Assembly (NCBI GenBank): GCA_018664365.1
Contig: JABJOK010000047.1
Location: 1 to 7,680, forward strand
Reading direction: 5' to 3'
DNA: 7,680 bases
From: Candidatus Peregrinibacteria bacterium
Lineage (GTDB): Bacteria > Patescibacteriota > Gracilibacteria > UBA1369 > LOWO2-01-FULL-3
Position numbers and translations under genes: made by a program. A model generated the notes under the pieces. That model was given only the letters and a program-made list of their open reading frames with translations, was not told the origin of the DNA and made no database searches. Numbering within the stretch: position 1 is the first letter of the stretch; each line of letters begins with the position of its first letter. Below, piece after piece: positions 1-7,394 of the stretch.

Positions 1-1501
1 AATCTGGGATGTTTATTCCAATGTCTGCTAGAACTATCCCTACTAAGTTTACCTTTGGTAAATGAAGGCCTTTTGCAATCATTTGCGTACCTACAAGTAC
101 GTCGGCTTCATGCTTTTTGAAAGATTGATAGATATCCTCGAATCCATGTTTTGTTGAAGTAGTGTCTCTATCTGCTCGTAGCACCTTTACTCCGGGGAAC
201 TCTTTTAAAAGGTCTTCTTCTATCCTCTGCGTTCCAATTCCAAGAAAGCGTATGTTGTGGCCTTTGCACTCAGGGCAGTTGTCAGGAGGCGACGTTATTA
301 GCCCACAGTGGTGACAGATAAGGCTTGGTCTCCCTAGTGTCTTGGAATGATAGGTTAATGGGATCTCGCAGGCTGCACATTTTTCAATGTGTCCGCAGTC
401 ACGACAAACTACTGAGGATGCTGATCCTCTGCGATTTAGGAAGAGGATTGCTTGTTCTTTTTTTTCTAAAACCTTGGCTAGCTCTTCTTTTAACTTATCG
501 CTAAAAATTGAGTAGTTCTTTTTTTTGAATTCATCTCTCAGGTCCACTATCTCTACCTCGGGGAGAGTTGAGTCTCCAATTCTTTCGTGAAGGAAGGATG
601 TGCTTTCTTTATAAAGTTCGGTTGAGCTGACGCTTGGCGTTGCTGACCCTAGTACTACTTTTATCTTTGGATTAATTTCTTGAAATTTCTCCGCAATTTG
701 ATGCACGGAGTATCTTGGAGCCTTATCTTGTTTGTAAGAATTTTCGTGTTCCTCATCAATTATAATGAGTCCCAGGTCTTGAAATGGTGCAAAGATCGAT
801 GAGCGGGAACCAATAATTAGCTTTGCTTCATTTTTCCATATGTCTTCCCAGGCTTTAAAGCGTTCTCCTTCTGAGAGCTTACTGTGAATGACTGCCGTCT
901 TTACCTTTAACGTGTTTTCGAAATATTCGATCATCTGTGGAGTGAGGGATATTTCAGGAACGAGCATTAAAACTTGTTTGCCTTGGTCGATATAGTTCTT
1001 GGAAAGATTTGTGTAAATTTCAGTCTTTCCAGAGCCGGTTATTCCATGAATTAAAAATTTGTTCGAAGCGGTGTCTTTTAGTATAGTTTTTACCGTTTCT
1101 GCCTGCATTTTTGTCAGCTCTTTCTTTTTTGATTCATTTTTTTGATCACTGTCTTCTGTTTTTCTTTTTCTGAAAGGCTTTCTGGCTAGATTTCTCTTTG
1201 GAATGAATAGTTTTAGGATTTTGAATTTTGGACAGAAATAGTATTTGCTCATCCACTTCAGTGTTTTTAACTGAAGTTCGTTTAAAAGTGGTTTTTCTTC
1301 TAGTATTTCCTTTATACTAAAAGTTTTGAATTTTGGTTTCTCCTCGTGAATGTTGATTATTATTCCTATGTGGGGCTTGTTTCTTAAAAGGACCTTTACG
1401 CTTTGTCCTGATTGAGCGGTTATTTCTTCAGGAATAGAGTAGGTGAGGGTCTCAAAATCCTCGCTAATCTTTTGCGGTAAAAGTACTTCTGCGTATTTCA
1501 T
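1..1501 (-). CDS. priA: PriA replication restart helicase, C-terminal part beyond window
   Basis: This is PriA, the 3'-5' superfamily 2 DNA helicase that recognises stalled or repaired forks and starts primosome reassembly in the cytoplasm. I translated 500 codons from an ATG at 1499-1501; the frame is still open at the left edge, so the C-terminus is missing. Visible motifs are Walker A GITGSGKTE (153-161), DEEH (249-252), GSATPS (285-290), LNRRG (355-359) and GTQMIAKG (471-478). Eight cysteines (366, 369, 375, 378, 396, 399, 409, 412) form the two zinc sites typical of PriA. The N-terminal 100 residues match the 3'-end-binding domain, but Walker A lies about 70 residues earlier than in E. 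coli PriA. The winged-helix domain seems to be replaced by a short basic linker (about 101-128). The gene starts 42 bases after the RND stop codon with no terminator or clear Shine-Dalgarno between, so cotranscription is plausible. The family assignment is very secure. Confidence 0.96.
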   Translation of the reverse strand, partial: MKYAEVLLPQKISEDFETLTYSIPEEITAQSGQSVKVLLRNKPHIGIIINIHEEKPKFKTFSIKEILEEKPLLNELQLKTLKWMSKYYFCPKFKILKLFIPKRNLARKPFRKRKTEDSDQKNESKKKELTKMQAETVKTILKDTASNKFLIHGITGSGKTEIYTNLSKNYIDQGKQVLMLVPEISLTPQMIEYFENTLKVKTAVIHSKLSEGERFKAWEDIWKNEAKLIIGSRSSIFAPFQDLGLIIIDEEHENSYKQDKAPRYSVHQIAEKFQEINPKIKVVLGSATPSVSSTELYKESTSFLHERIGDSTLPEVEIVDLRDEFKKKNYSIFSDKLKEELAKVLEKKEQAILFLNRRGSASSVVCRDCGHIEKCAACEIPLTYHSKTLGRPSLICHHCGLITSPPDNCPECKGHNIRFLGIGTQRIEEDLLKEFPGVKVLRADRDTTSTKHGFEDIYQSFKKHEADVLVGTQMIAKGLHLPKVNLVGIVLADIGINIPD

Positions 1502-1543
1502 GGGCGTATACTAGCAAAAGTTGTTGGTTGCAGCTAGGAAGGA

Positions 1544-4500
1544 TTAGAATTGGCCTAGCTTTTTGGCGCTTCGTGATTCGAATCTAAAATATAGAACCGG
1601 AATTACTATTAGAGTAAGTGCAGTTGATGCCATTAATCCAAATATAAGTGAGAATCCAAGTCCTGACCAGAACTCGTTTGTAAGAGCCAATGGAAGTATT
1701 CCGGCGATGGTTGTTATACTTGTCATTATGATTGGCTGTAGCCTTGCTTCTGTTGCTTCTGCAATTGATTTTGCGAACTTCATTCCGCTTTGACGATTCT
1801 TATTGATTCGATCAATAAGTACTATGGCGTCGTTAACAACGATTCCTGTTAGAGCTACTACCCCTAGGAAGGCTGGGAATGATAGATTGTGCCCTACTAG
1901 CATTAGTCCTGGAAATACTCCAATTAGAGCTAGTGGGAGTGTAAGTAGGATTACAAGTGGTTGTCTGAATGAGTTGAATACCATTACGAGAGTAAAGGCG
2001 ATCAAGATTACGGCTACGAACATAGATCTGAATAGGTCTTGAAATGATTCTGCTATGTCTTCAAGGTCTCCTCCAAAGTCTATGCTGTATCCTTGTGGAA
2101 TTTCTATTTTGTCTAGTTCTGACTGAATTGCTGCAGTTACATCAACAACGTTTATATCTTTTTCAGTGTCTCCAGATACTTTTATCGTGCGTTTCTGATC
2201 TTCTCGTGCAATTGAAGAGATGCTTTGTCCAAATTCATATGTTCCTATTTCTGAGAGTGCTACTTTATATCCTTTAGGAGTGTTGATTTCAAAACTCTCA
2301 ATATCGTGGATTGATATGTTAGTTTTTTCGTTTATCTTTGTGAGGTCGTATTTAACGAGGATTGTAAGGTCTTCGCCATTTAGTGTTACATCAGTTGCTC
2401 CAACTCCCTGAATTATATTTCTTACTAGAGCTGAGACTTGGATTGACGATAGTCCGTGATATGAAAGAATGTCTTTATCTAGGGTGAATTTAAATTCGTT
2501 TAGTCCTGGCTTTAGACTAAGTTCGATATTTGTTGCTCCTTCGGTGTTCTCTGTTATTTGTTTCACCTGATTTGCAAGATCGTTGAGGGTGTTAAAATCG
2601 TCTCCAGTTATTTTTAGGTTTATTGCTCCTTCTGATGGAGGTCCTTCTTGAAGTTCTACTATGCTGATTCTTCCATTTGGAAAGTTTTCGAATTTATTTC
2701 TTATCTGGGCGGCTATATCGTAACTTTTTCTCTCTCTTTCTTCTTTTGAGATTAGGTTAATAGTTATGTTTGCTAGGTTTGAATCACTGTTGGCACCAGT
2801 TCCAAAGAGAGGTTCTTCAGTTATTCCAAGTGATTGGCTACTTCCAGTTTTACTTACGAATGTTTCAATTTCAGGGATTTCGTATAGGTAGTTCTCTACT
2901 TCTTGGGTTATTTCGTCAGTGTGTTCTAAGATTGCTCCTTTTGTAGCTTCTATTTGCACTACAAAGTAATTTTGATCTGTTGTGGGGAACATCTCTACCT
3001 TCAGTGCTCCACTTATAGGTAGTGACATACTTGCAGCAAACGCTACAAGGGCCACCAGTACTATAATTATTCTTAAGGATGCTTTTTGAACAACAAATTC
3101 GATTATTCTGTGGAACTTTTCTCCCATCTTGTCGAAGAAGGGTTCTAAAATACTGACAGTTCTTTTACCTCCATCTTTTTCAGATTTAATGAACTTGGTC
3201 GCTATTGATGGTGCAATTGTCAGTGATATGAATAGTGAGGCTATTAGTGCTGAAGTTATGGTTATAGGCAGTGTTCTCAAGAACTCTCCTAAAATTCCAC
3301 TAACTAGTAGCATTGGAAAGAATGCAAAAACGGTTGTAAGAGTTCCTGCAATCAGTGGCCATTTATAGGTATGTACAGAAAGGAGTGCCGATTCTTTTGT
3401 ACCATAACCTTTTCTGATATTTTCGTGAATTCCCTCCATTATTACTATCGTTGTGTCTACCATGAGTCCGAGTGCGATAACTAGGGAGAATAGTGAAAGT
3501 GTGTTTAGGCTCATTCCTAAGTTGTCCAAGACCACAAAGGTGATCATGAATATGATAGGGATAGAAAGTCCTGCTACTATTCCTTGTCTTAGACCAAGAG
3601 CTAAAAATAGGATTATTGTTATTATGGCGGTTGTTTGCATACCGCTACGACTTAGTGTTCCAATTTCTTCACTAATAAACTGTGAGTTGTCGTTGCTGAC
3701 AGTTACAGTCATTTTGTCTGGTATTTTTCCATTTTCTTCAAGTTCTTGAATCTTTAATTTTGCATCCTCTGCTACTTTTACAGTATTTGTATTGTCTTCA
3801 TTAAATACTTGAATTGAGATTGTTGGTTTCGATTCTTTTCCATTTTCTGAGAGCCTGCTTATTACTCCTTGAGATGGATATGTTTCTTCTATTGTTGCGA
3901 TATCTCTTAGAAGAATAGGGGAGTAATCGTCTCCAATTGACATTAAAGGTAGGTTTCGAATGTCCTCTATTGATTCGAATCTGTTATCTATACGAACTGA
4001 ATAGTTGAGATCTCCGGAGCTTACAATTCCTACTGGCAAGTTGTTGTTTGCCATTTTTATAAGGCTTCCTACGCTTTGTATGTCTAATCCGTATCCTTCA
4101 AGAGTTTCTTGGTTTACTACGACTTCAATATACTTATTCTGTGCACCAGTTATTTGAGCTTGAGCAACTCCAGAAACTTTTTCTAATTCATCTTCAATGG
4201 ATTCAGCAATATTTGTTAGTTCGTATGCTGGAAGGTTTCCGGTTACTGAGAATGTAATTATTGAAAAAGCATTTGGTTCTGCTTTTACTACAATGGGGTC
4301 AGTAGCGTCTTCTGGAAGATCTGGTTTTGTTAGGTCTACTGCGTCTTTTACGTCCTGAAGAGCCTTGTCCATATCTGCTTTGGCGTCGAATTCTATGAAT
4401 ACTGATGAGAATCCAAACCCTGAGTTTGAACCTATCATTTCTATATCTTCTATGTTTGCAATGTTGTCTTCTAAAGGTATTGAAATTAGAGTTTCTACAT

Positions 4501-4711
4501 CAGTGGGATTTGCTCCAGGTAGTGCTGTTGCGACTGACACAAATGGTATTTTTACCTCTGGTTGAATTTCTCTAGGTATCGTTGAAAGCGATAGGCTTCC
4601 CATTATTATTGCTCCAATAACTACCAGCCATGCGACTGGTCTTCTTTCAATAAAGAATCCCCAAAATGAGTTTTTTACCTTTTCTAAAGTTTCTTTTATT
4701 TCTTCTGTCAT
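1544..4711 (-). CDS. RND-family efflux pump, inner-membrane transporter (AcrB/SwrC-like)
   Basis: A 1055-residue resistance-nodulation-division transporter, the usual length for the AcrB/HAE-type group. Such pumps use the proton gradient to export hydrophobic or amphiphilic compounds; the substrate here cannot be told from sequence. The order is typical: membrane segment near 25-45, a first large external domain (about 46-350), five membrane segments (about 357-505), segment 7 (546-565), a second external domain (about 570-890) and five final segments (about 895-1042). The segment 4 relay motif reads GLMVDTT, with D419 matching AcrB D407 but T420 in place of D408. In segment 10, N960 stands where AcrB has K940. 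R990 and T997 match R971 and T978. The start ATG lies 7 bases after the adaptor stop codon, so the two are surely cotranscribed and work as a complex. No Shine-Dalgarno is seen, suggesting translational coupling. The stop is TAA. No TolC-like gene is in the window. Confidence 0.97.
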   Translation of the reverse strand: MTEEIKETLEKVKNSFWGFFIERRPVAWLVVIGAIIMGSLSLSTIPREIQPEVKIPFVSVATALPGANPTDVETLISIPLEDNIANIEDIEMIGSNSGFGFSSVFIEFDAKADMDKALQDVKDAVDLTKPDLPEDATDPIVVKAEPNAFSIITFSVTGNLPAYELTNIAESIEDELEKVSGVAQAQITGAQNKYIEVVVNQETLEGYGLDIQSVGSLIKMANNNLPVGIVSSGDLNYSVRIDNRFESIEDIRNLPLMSIGDDYSPILLRDIATIEETYPSQGVISRLSENGKESKPTISIQVFNEDNTNTVKVAEDAKLKIQELEENGKIPDKMTVTVSNDNSQFISEEIGTLSRSGMQTTAIITIILFLALGLRQGIVAGLSIPIIFMITFVVLDNLGMSLNTLSLFSLVIALGLMVDTTIVIMEGIHENIRKGYGTKESALLSVHTYKWPLIAGTLTTVFAFFPMLLVSGILGEFLRTLPITITSALIASLFISLTIAPSIATKFIKSEKDGGKRTVSILEPFFDKMGEKFHRIIEFVVQKASLRIIIVLVALVAFAASMSLPISGALKVEMFPTTDQNYFVVQIEATKGAILEHTDEITQEVENYLYEIPEIETFVSKTGSSQSLGITEEPLFGTGANSDSNLANITINLISKEERERKSYDIAAQIRNKFENFPNGRISIVELQEGPPSEGAINLKITGDDFNTLNDLANQVKQITENTEGATNIELSLKPGLNEFKFTLDKDILSYHGLSSIQVSALVRNIIQGVGATDVTLNGEDLTILVKYDLTKINEKTNISIHDIESFEINTPKGYKVALSEIGTYEFGQSISSIAREDQKRTIKVSGDTEKDINVVDVTAAIQSELDKIEIPQGYSIDFGGDLEDIAESFQDLFRSMFVAVILIAFTLVMVFNSFRQPLVILLTLPLALIGVFPGLMLVGHNLSFPAFLGVVALTGIVVNDAIVLIDRINKNRQSGMKFAKSIAEATEARLQPIIMTSITTIAGILPLALTNEFWSGLGFSLIFGLMASTALTLIVIPVLYFRFESRSAKKLGQF

Positions 4712-4718
4712 TGATTAG

Positions 4719-6260
4719 TTATTTTACTGGAGCTACTTTTTCACCGTCTTCAAGAAATGAAGTGATGCTGCTGATTATCTGTTCGTCTCCATCAAGACCA
4801 GAAAGTACTTCTATATAATCTCCGATTATTTGTCCTGTCTCAATTGGTTTGCAAAGGATTGTGTTGTTGTCTAGAACTGTCTTTGCTAGTTTTTTTCCAT
4901 CTGAAATGAGAATGCTGTTTAGCGGAATGTATATTTGATTTGTTGGAGTTGATACGAAGTGTACTTTTACGAAAGATCCTGCGCTTAGTCCTTCTGAGTC
5001 ATCTACTTCTATTTCTATGTCTATTTTTTTAGTTACCTCGTTTGGAGTAGGGCTAATAGATACTATTTCTCCCTCGTAATCTTTATTGTTTGCTGTGATT
5101 TTAACCTTGTCTTCAAGATTGATTAATTCAGCTTCGCTTGTGTTCACGCTTGTCTTAATAGTTAAGTCTCCTGTTGATTCGATTTTTAGCAATACTTGTC
5201 CGGGAGCAGTCATATTTCCTTCTTCTGCTTGGATTTGGGCTATTTTGCCGCTAATTGGAGCTTTTACTTTTTGTCCTGAAACGTTTAATTCTGCTGATTC
5301 TTTTCCAGAATTAGCTTGGACAACTTGCGTTGAAACTCCTGCGTTTTGAAGCTCTGCGCCAGTTTTTGCGCTTTCAGCCTGGTTTAGTGCTAGTAAGTAT
5401 TGATTGTATGACTGTTTAATAGCTGTATTTAGCTGATTTATCTGTGAATAGTAGGTAGCTTCGACCTGATCTATGCTTAATTCGGCTTGTTCGAGTGCGT
5501 TTTCTGTACTTTCTTCAACAGATTCAGCTTGTTCTACAATGTTTTCAGCCTGTTCAATTGCTTTTTCTAGTGCGATTATTTCTGGACTGCCTGGGTCTAA
5601 TGTGTCTTCTAGGTCGTCTAGTTCATCTTCTAGATCCTCAAGAGCGTCTTCGGCATCTTCTAGCATTTCTTCAGCGTCTTCGTACGCTTCTTCCACGCTA
5701 TCTATTCCAATTTCAGCAGATTCTATTTGTATTTCGAATAGGTCAATTGTGTCATTTTTTGTCTGTACGGCTGATGTGTAAGCCTTTTTTGCGGAATCTA
5801 CTCCTATCTGAGCACTGTAATATGCTTGATTTCCTGCTACTTCTGTTAAGTCTTGGCTGTAGACAGCTAGATTTAAGGTGTTTTGGGCTGTGTTTAGCTG
5901 TAAATCAGCAATATCTGTAGATAATGAGTCTCCAAGCACTAAAAGTGTATCTCCTTTCTCTACATCGTCTCCTATACTCACTTTTATGTCTGAAATACGT
6001 CCTGCTACTTCAGGAGTTACATATACGCTACTTTCAGAAGAGGATGTTCCACTTTTTGAGAAATTCAGTGTAACTACGTCTTCTCCTAGTTCAAACACCT
6101 CTACCTCCTTGGTAGGGAATTCACGCAGAATAAGCTCTTTGTTAGTCTTCTCACCCGACTTGTCGGAGATATTTCCTACGTAGTCCTTTATTTGGTCTTT
6201 GTAAAAATAACCCCCTATTCCTAGGGCAATTATTGCTATGAGTATGAGTAGCTTTTTCAT
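4719..6260 (-). CDS. Periplasmic-adaptor (membrane fusion) protein of the RND pump
   Basis: A 513-residue membrane fusion protein (HlyD/AcrA superfamily) that should bind the RND pump encoded next to it. A hydrophobic segment (about 4-20) after MKK anchors the N-terminus in the membrane; there is no lipobox cysteine. The first lipoyl half (about 79-110, VAGRISDIKVSIGDDVEKGD) is followed by a long helical hairpin (about 115-325), the second lipoyl half (about 331-362, VKAPISGKIAQIQ), a beta-barrel domain (about 365-435) and a membrane-proximal domain (about 440-513). The hairpin is far longer than in AcrA (397 residues in total). Its rising arm at 189-222 has 20 acidic residues in 34, no lysine or arginine, and hydrophobic residues spaced 4-3-4-3 throughout, a clean coiled-coil pattern. 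A turn at DPGSPE (222-227) reverses the chain. No RLS-type TolC-docking motif is seen at the tip, fitting a pump without an outer-membrane channel. It is the first gene after a strong promoter. Confidence 0.94.
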   Translation of the reverse strand: MKKLLILIAIIALGIGGYFYKDQIKDYVGNISDKSGEKTNKELILREFPTKEVEVFELGEDVVTLNFSKSGTSSSESSVYVTPEVAGRISDIKVSIGDDVEKGDTLLVLGDSLSTDIADLQLNTAQNTLNLAVYSQDLTEVAGNQAYYSAQIGVDSAKKAYTSAVQTKNDTIDLFEIQIESAEIGIDSVEEAYEDAEEMLEDAEDALEDLEDELDDLEDTLDPGSPEIIALEKAIEQAENIVEQAESVEESTENALEQAELSIDQVEATYYSQINQLNTAIKQSYNQYLLALNQAESAKTGAELQNAGVSTQVVQANSGKESAELNVSGQKVKAPISGKIAQIQAEEGNMTAPGQVLLKIESTGDLTIKTSVNTSEAELINLEDKVKITANNKDYEGEIVSISPTPNEVTKKIDIEIEVDDSEGLSAGSFVKVHFVSTPTNQIYIPLNSILISDGKKLAKTVLDNNTILCKPIETGQIIGDYIEVLSGLDGDEQIISSITSFLEDGEKVAPVK

Positions 6261-6286
6261 ATATTTTAGTTAGTTCCTAGCTTTAA

Positions 6287-6315
6287 ATTATCCCTCAAAT
6301 AGGCTATTTTGTCAA
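6287..6315 (-). promoter_or_regulatory. Sigma-70-type promoter for the adaptor-RND(-priA) operon
   Basis: Read on the minus strand, a perfect -35 box TTGACA (6310-6315) is followed by 17 bases and a -10 box GATAAT (6287-6292), five of six matches to consensus. Transcription should start near 6281, giving a leader of about 21 bases before the adaptor ATG. That leader contains only a weak AGGA at poor spacing, so no convincing ribosome binding site. The assignment is by pattern only. Confidence 0.8.
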
Positions 6316-6330
6316 TACGAATGTTGACAA
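6309..6330. promoter_or_regulatory. Inverted repeat between divergent promoters, possible operator
   Basis: TTGTCAA, 8 unrelated bases and TTGACAA form a 22-base inverted repeat with perfect 7-base arms. Each arm contains the -35 box of one of the two divergent promoters. Symmetry partly follows from two consensus -35 boxes facing outwards, but the match extends one base further on each side. A dimeric repressor bound here would shut both promoters. Whether any protein binds is inference. Confidence 0.45.
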
Positions 6331-6351
6331 GTTCCTCTTTTTCAGTATAAT
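6324..6351 (+). promoter_or_regulatory. Consensus sigma-70-type promoter for the 196-residue repeat protein gene
   Basis: A perfect TTGACA (6324-6329) and a perfect TATAAT (6346-6351) are separated by 16 bases, one short of the optimum. Transcription would start near 6356-6358, leaving a leader of about 17-19 bases before the ATG at 6375. The leader is AT-rich and has no Shine-Dalgarno, so initiation probably does not depend on one. Confidence 0.82.
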
Positions 6352-6374
6352 CAACGTTCTGCTTAACAAAATTT

Positions 6375-6965
6375 ATGAATATCGAAGACAACAATTTGCT
6401 GATTGAGCGCTATGCAAAGGGCAAAGAGGATGATTTGATTGATCGTTTTGTTTGCGATGGCCCAAGTGAAATAATGGAAGAATTGGGGCTTTCTGAAGAG
6501 GCTTGGAGGGTGGTTTTTGACTATTTAGTCTTTGAAAAGAACCTGCTTCATAAATGTGTAACTCGAAACGGTGATTTCTTTGTTGAAGAGTATGTGAAGT
6601 ATGGAATTTCGCATATTAGAGAGATTTTGGATATTGTGAATGAAAAGTATGATATTGCTTTTGAGTCAGTCTTTGACTTTATCGTTATAAGTAATGATGC
6701 GCTTTATCTTCATGTTATGGAGCACAGAGGGCGTTATACTACTGCTCTTAAGGCACGTGGAGCTGACTTTGTGCGTAAAGTTCTTGGTGTTTGGCGTGGT
6801 AAGTACAGTGAAAACTGGCAGAAAGTTCTAGATTTGCTTCTTCATGCTGTTTGTGACGCAATTTTCTCTGAAACTACGTATGAACACGGTTTAGTTGCAT
6901 TTTCACGCATATTTAATGATGTACGTGAGCACAGACCCATTTATAAATCGGGAATATTACTTTAA
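6375..6965 (+). CDS. Unrecognised 196-residue helical repeat protein, divergent from the pump operon
   Basis: I do not recognise this protein. It is predicted soluble, with no signal peptide or membrane segment. It consists of a repeated unit of about 45-50 residues: copies at roughly 7-52, 56-104, 108-157, and a shortened fourth at about 158-190. Each copy has an invariant glycine (29, 77, 129, 172) followed by a pattern such as GISHIREILDIV or GADFVRKVLGVW. Copies 1-3 then have an aromatic residue (W44, F96, W148) leading into a helix ending VFDYLV, VFDFIV or VLDLLL. This looks like an alpha-solenoid, usually a protein- or nucleic-acid-binding scaffold. The ATG at 6375 sits 17-19 bases after the predicted transcript start and is the first possible start. 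No helix-turn-helix is evident, so a regulatory role for the pump is suggested only by the divergent, shared control region. It ends 9 bases from the convergent next gene, with no terminator visible. Confidence 0.82.
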   Translation: MNIEDNNLLIERYAKGKEDDLIDRFVCDGPSEIMEELGLSEEAWRVVFDYLVFEKNLLHKCVTRNGDFFVEEYVKYGISHIREILDIVNEKYDIAFESVFDFIVISNDALYLHVMEHRGRYTTALKARGADFVRKVLGVWRGKYSENWQKVLDLLLHAVCDAIFSETTYEHGLVAFSRIFNDVREHRPIYKSGILL

Positions 6966-6974
6966 GATAGATGG

Positions 6975-7286
6975 TTAGATCGTCTCAGGGATGACCATGA
7001 AATAATCTTCAAGTTTTTCGCCTTGTTTATCAATGAGAGTTACGCGGTAGGCGATCTTTCGATCTGGAAGATATTTGTAGTAGGTTAGGTCGATCACCTC
7101 TGACTCCTTTGATTCTAGGCGTTCTAAATTTAGATGATTGTCAGAGTCTTCACGTTCATCGTTTTCGAAGGCCTTATATTCTTCCATGCTCAAGTCTGAG
7201 AGAGAGTGTGATTCTTTTTGATAGATTTTACGAAGCTCCACTTTTGCCTCTTCAAGCGTTTTAGCGGTGAGTATTTCTCCTGACAT
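6975..7286 (-). CDS. Small acidic hypothetical protein, 103 residues
   Basis: I do not recognise this protein. It has no signal peptide, membrane segment or cysteine, so it is probably cytoplasmic. The N-terminal 25 residues look helical (KTLEEAKVELRKIYQ), the middle (about 28-60) is charged and probably flexible, and the C-terminal 40 residues alternate in a beta-strand fashion (VIDLTYYKYLPDRKIAYRV, then DYFMVIPETI). Support for its being real comes from normal amino-acid composition, a gap of only 9 bases from the convergent neighbour and a clean TAA stop. The ATG at 7284-7286 is the only early start; the next methionine is residue 34. Upstream the message reads ACCTCC, the opposite of a Shine-Dalgarno. 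No convincing promoter is seen in the 108 bases back to the tRNA, so it may be read through from the tRNA promoter. Confidence 0.75.
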   Translation of the reverse strand: MSGEILTAKTLEEAKVELRKIYQKESHSLSDLSMEEYKAFENDEREDSDNHLNLERLESKESEVIDLTYYKYLPDRKIAYRVTLIDKQGEKLEDYFMVIPETI

Positions 7287-7394
7287 ATGGAGGTGGTTAA
7301 ATTTTGTTGACCTCTCACCCTTGCGGGTTCGGGATTAATAAGATTCCTGCTCAGTCAGTCGCTTTGCTTCTTCTTCGCAGCAATCTTGATTGAA

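Noticed and set aside
1563..3749. Several 60-100 residue open frames on the plus strand
   Set aside because: They lie antisense to the RND gene, whose family identity is certain, and show no recognisable domain or promoter.
5473..5920. Long open frames on the plus strand, rich in serine or leucine, opposite the adaptor's coiled-coil region
   Set aside because: They mirror the repetitive Glu/Asp/Ala codons of the real minus-strand gene; the translations are low-complexity and have no start context.
7308..7320. Small hairpin with a GCAA tetraloop between the tRNA and the acidic gene (ACCC-GCAA-GGGT on the minus strand)
   Set aside because: It has only four base pairs and no T tract, so it is not a credible terminator; no riboswitch-like structure surrounds it.
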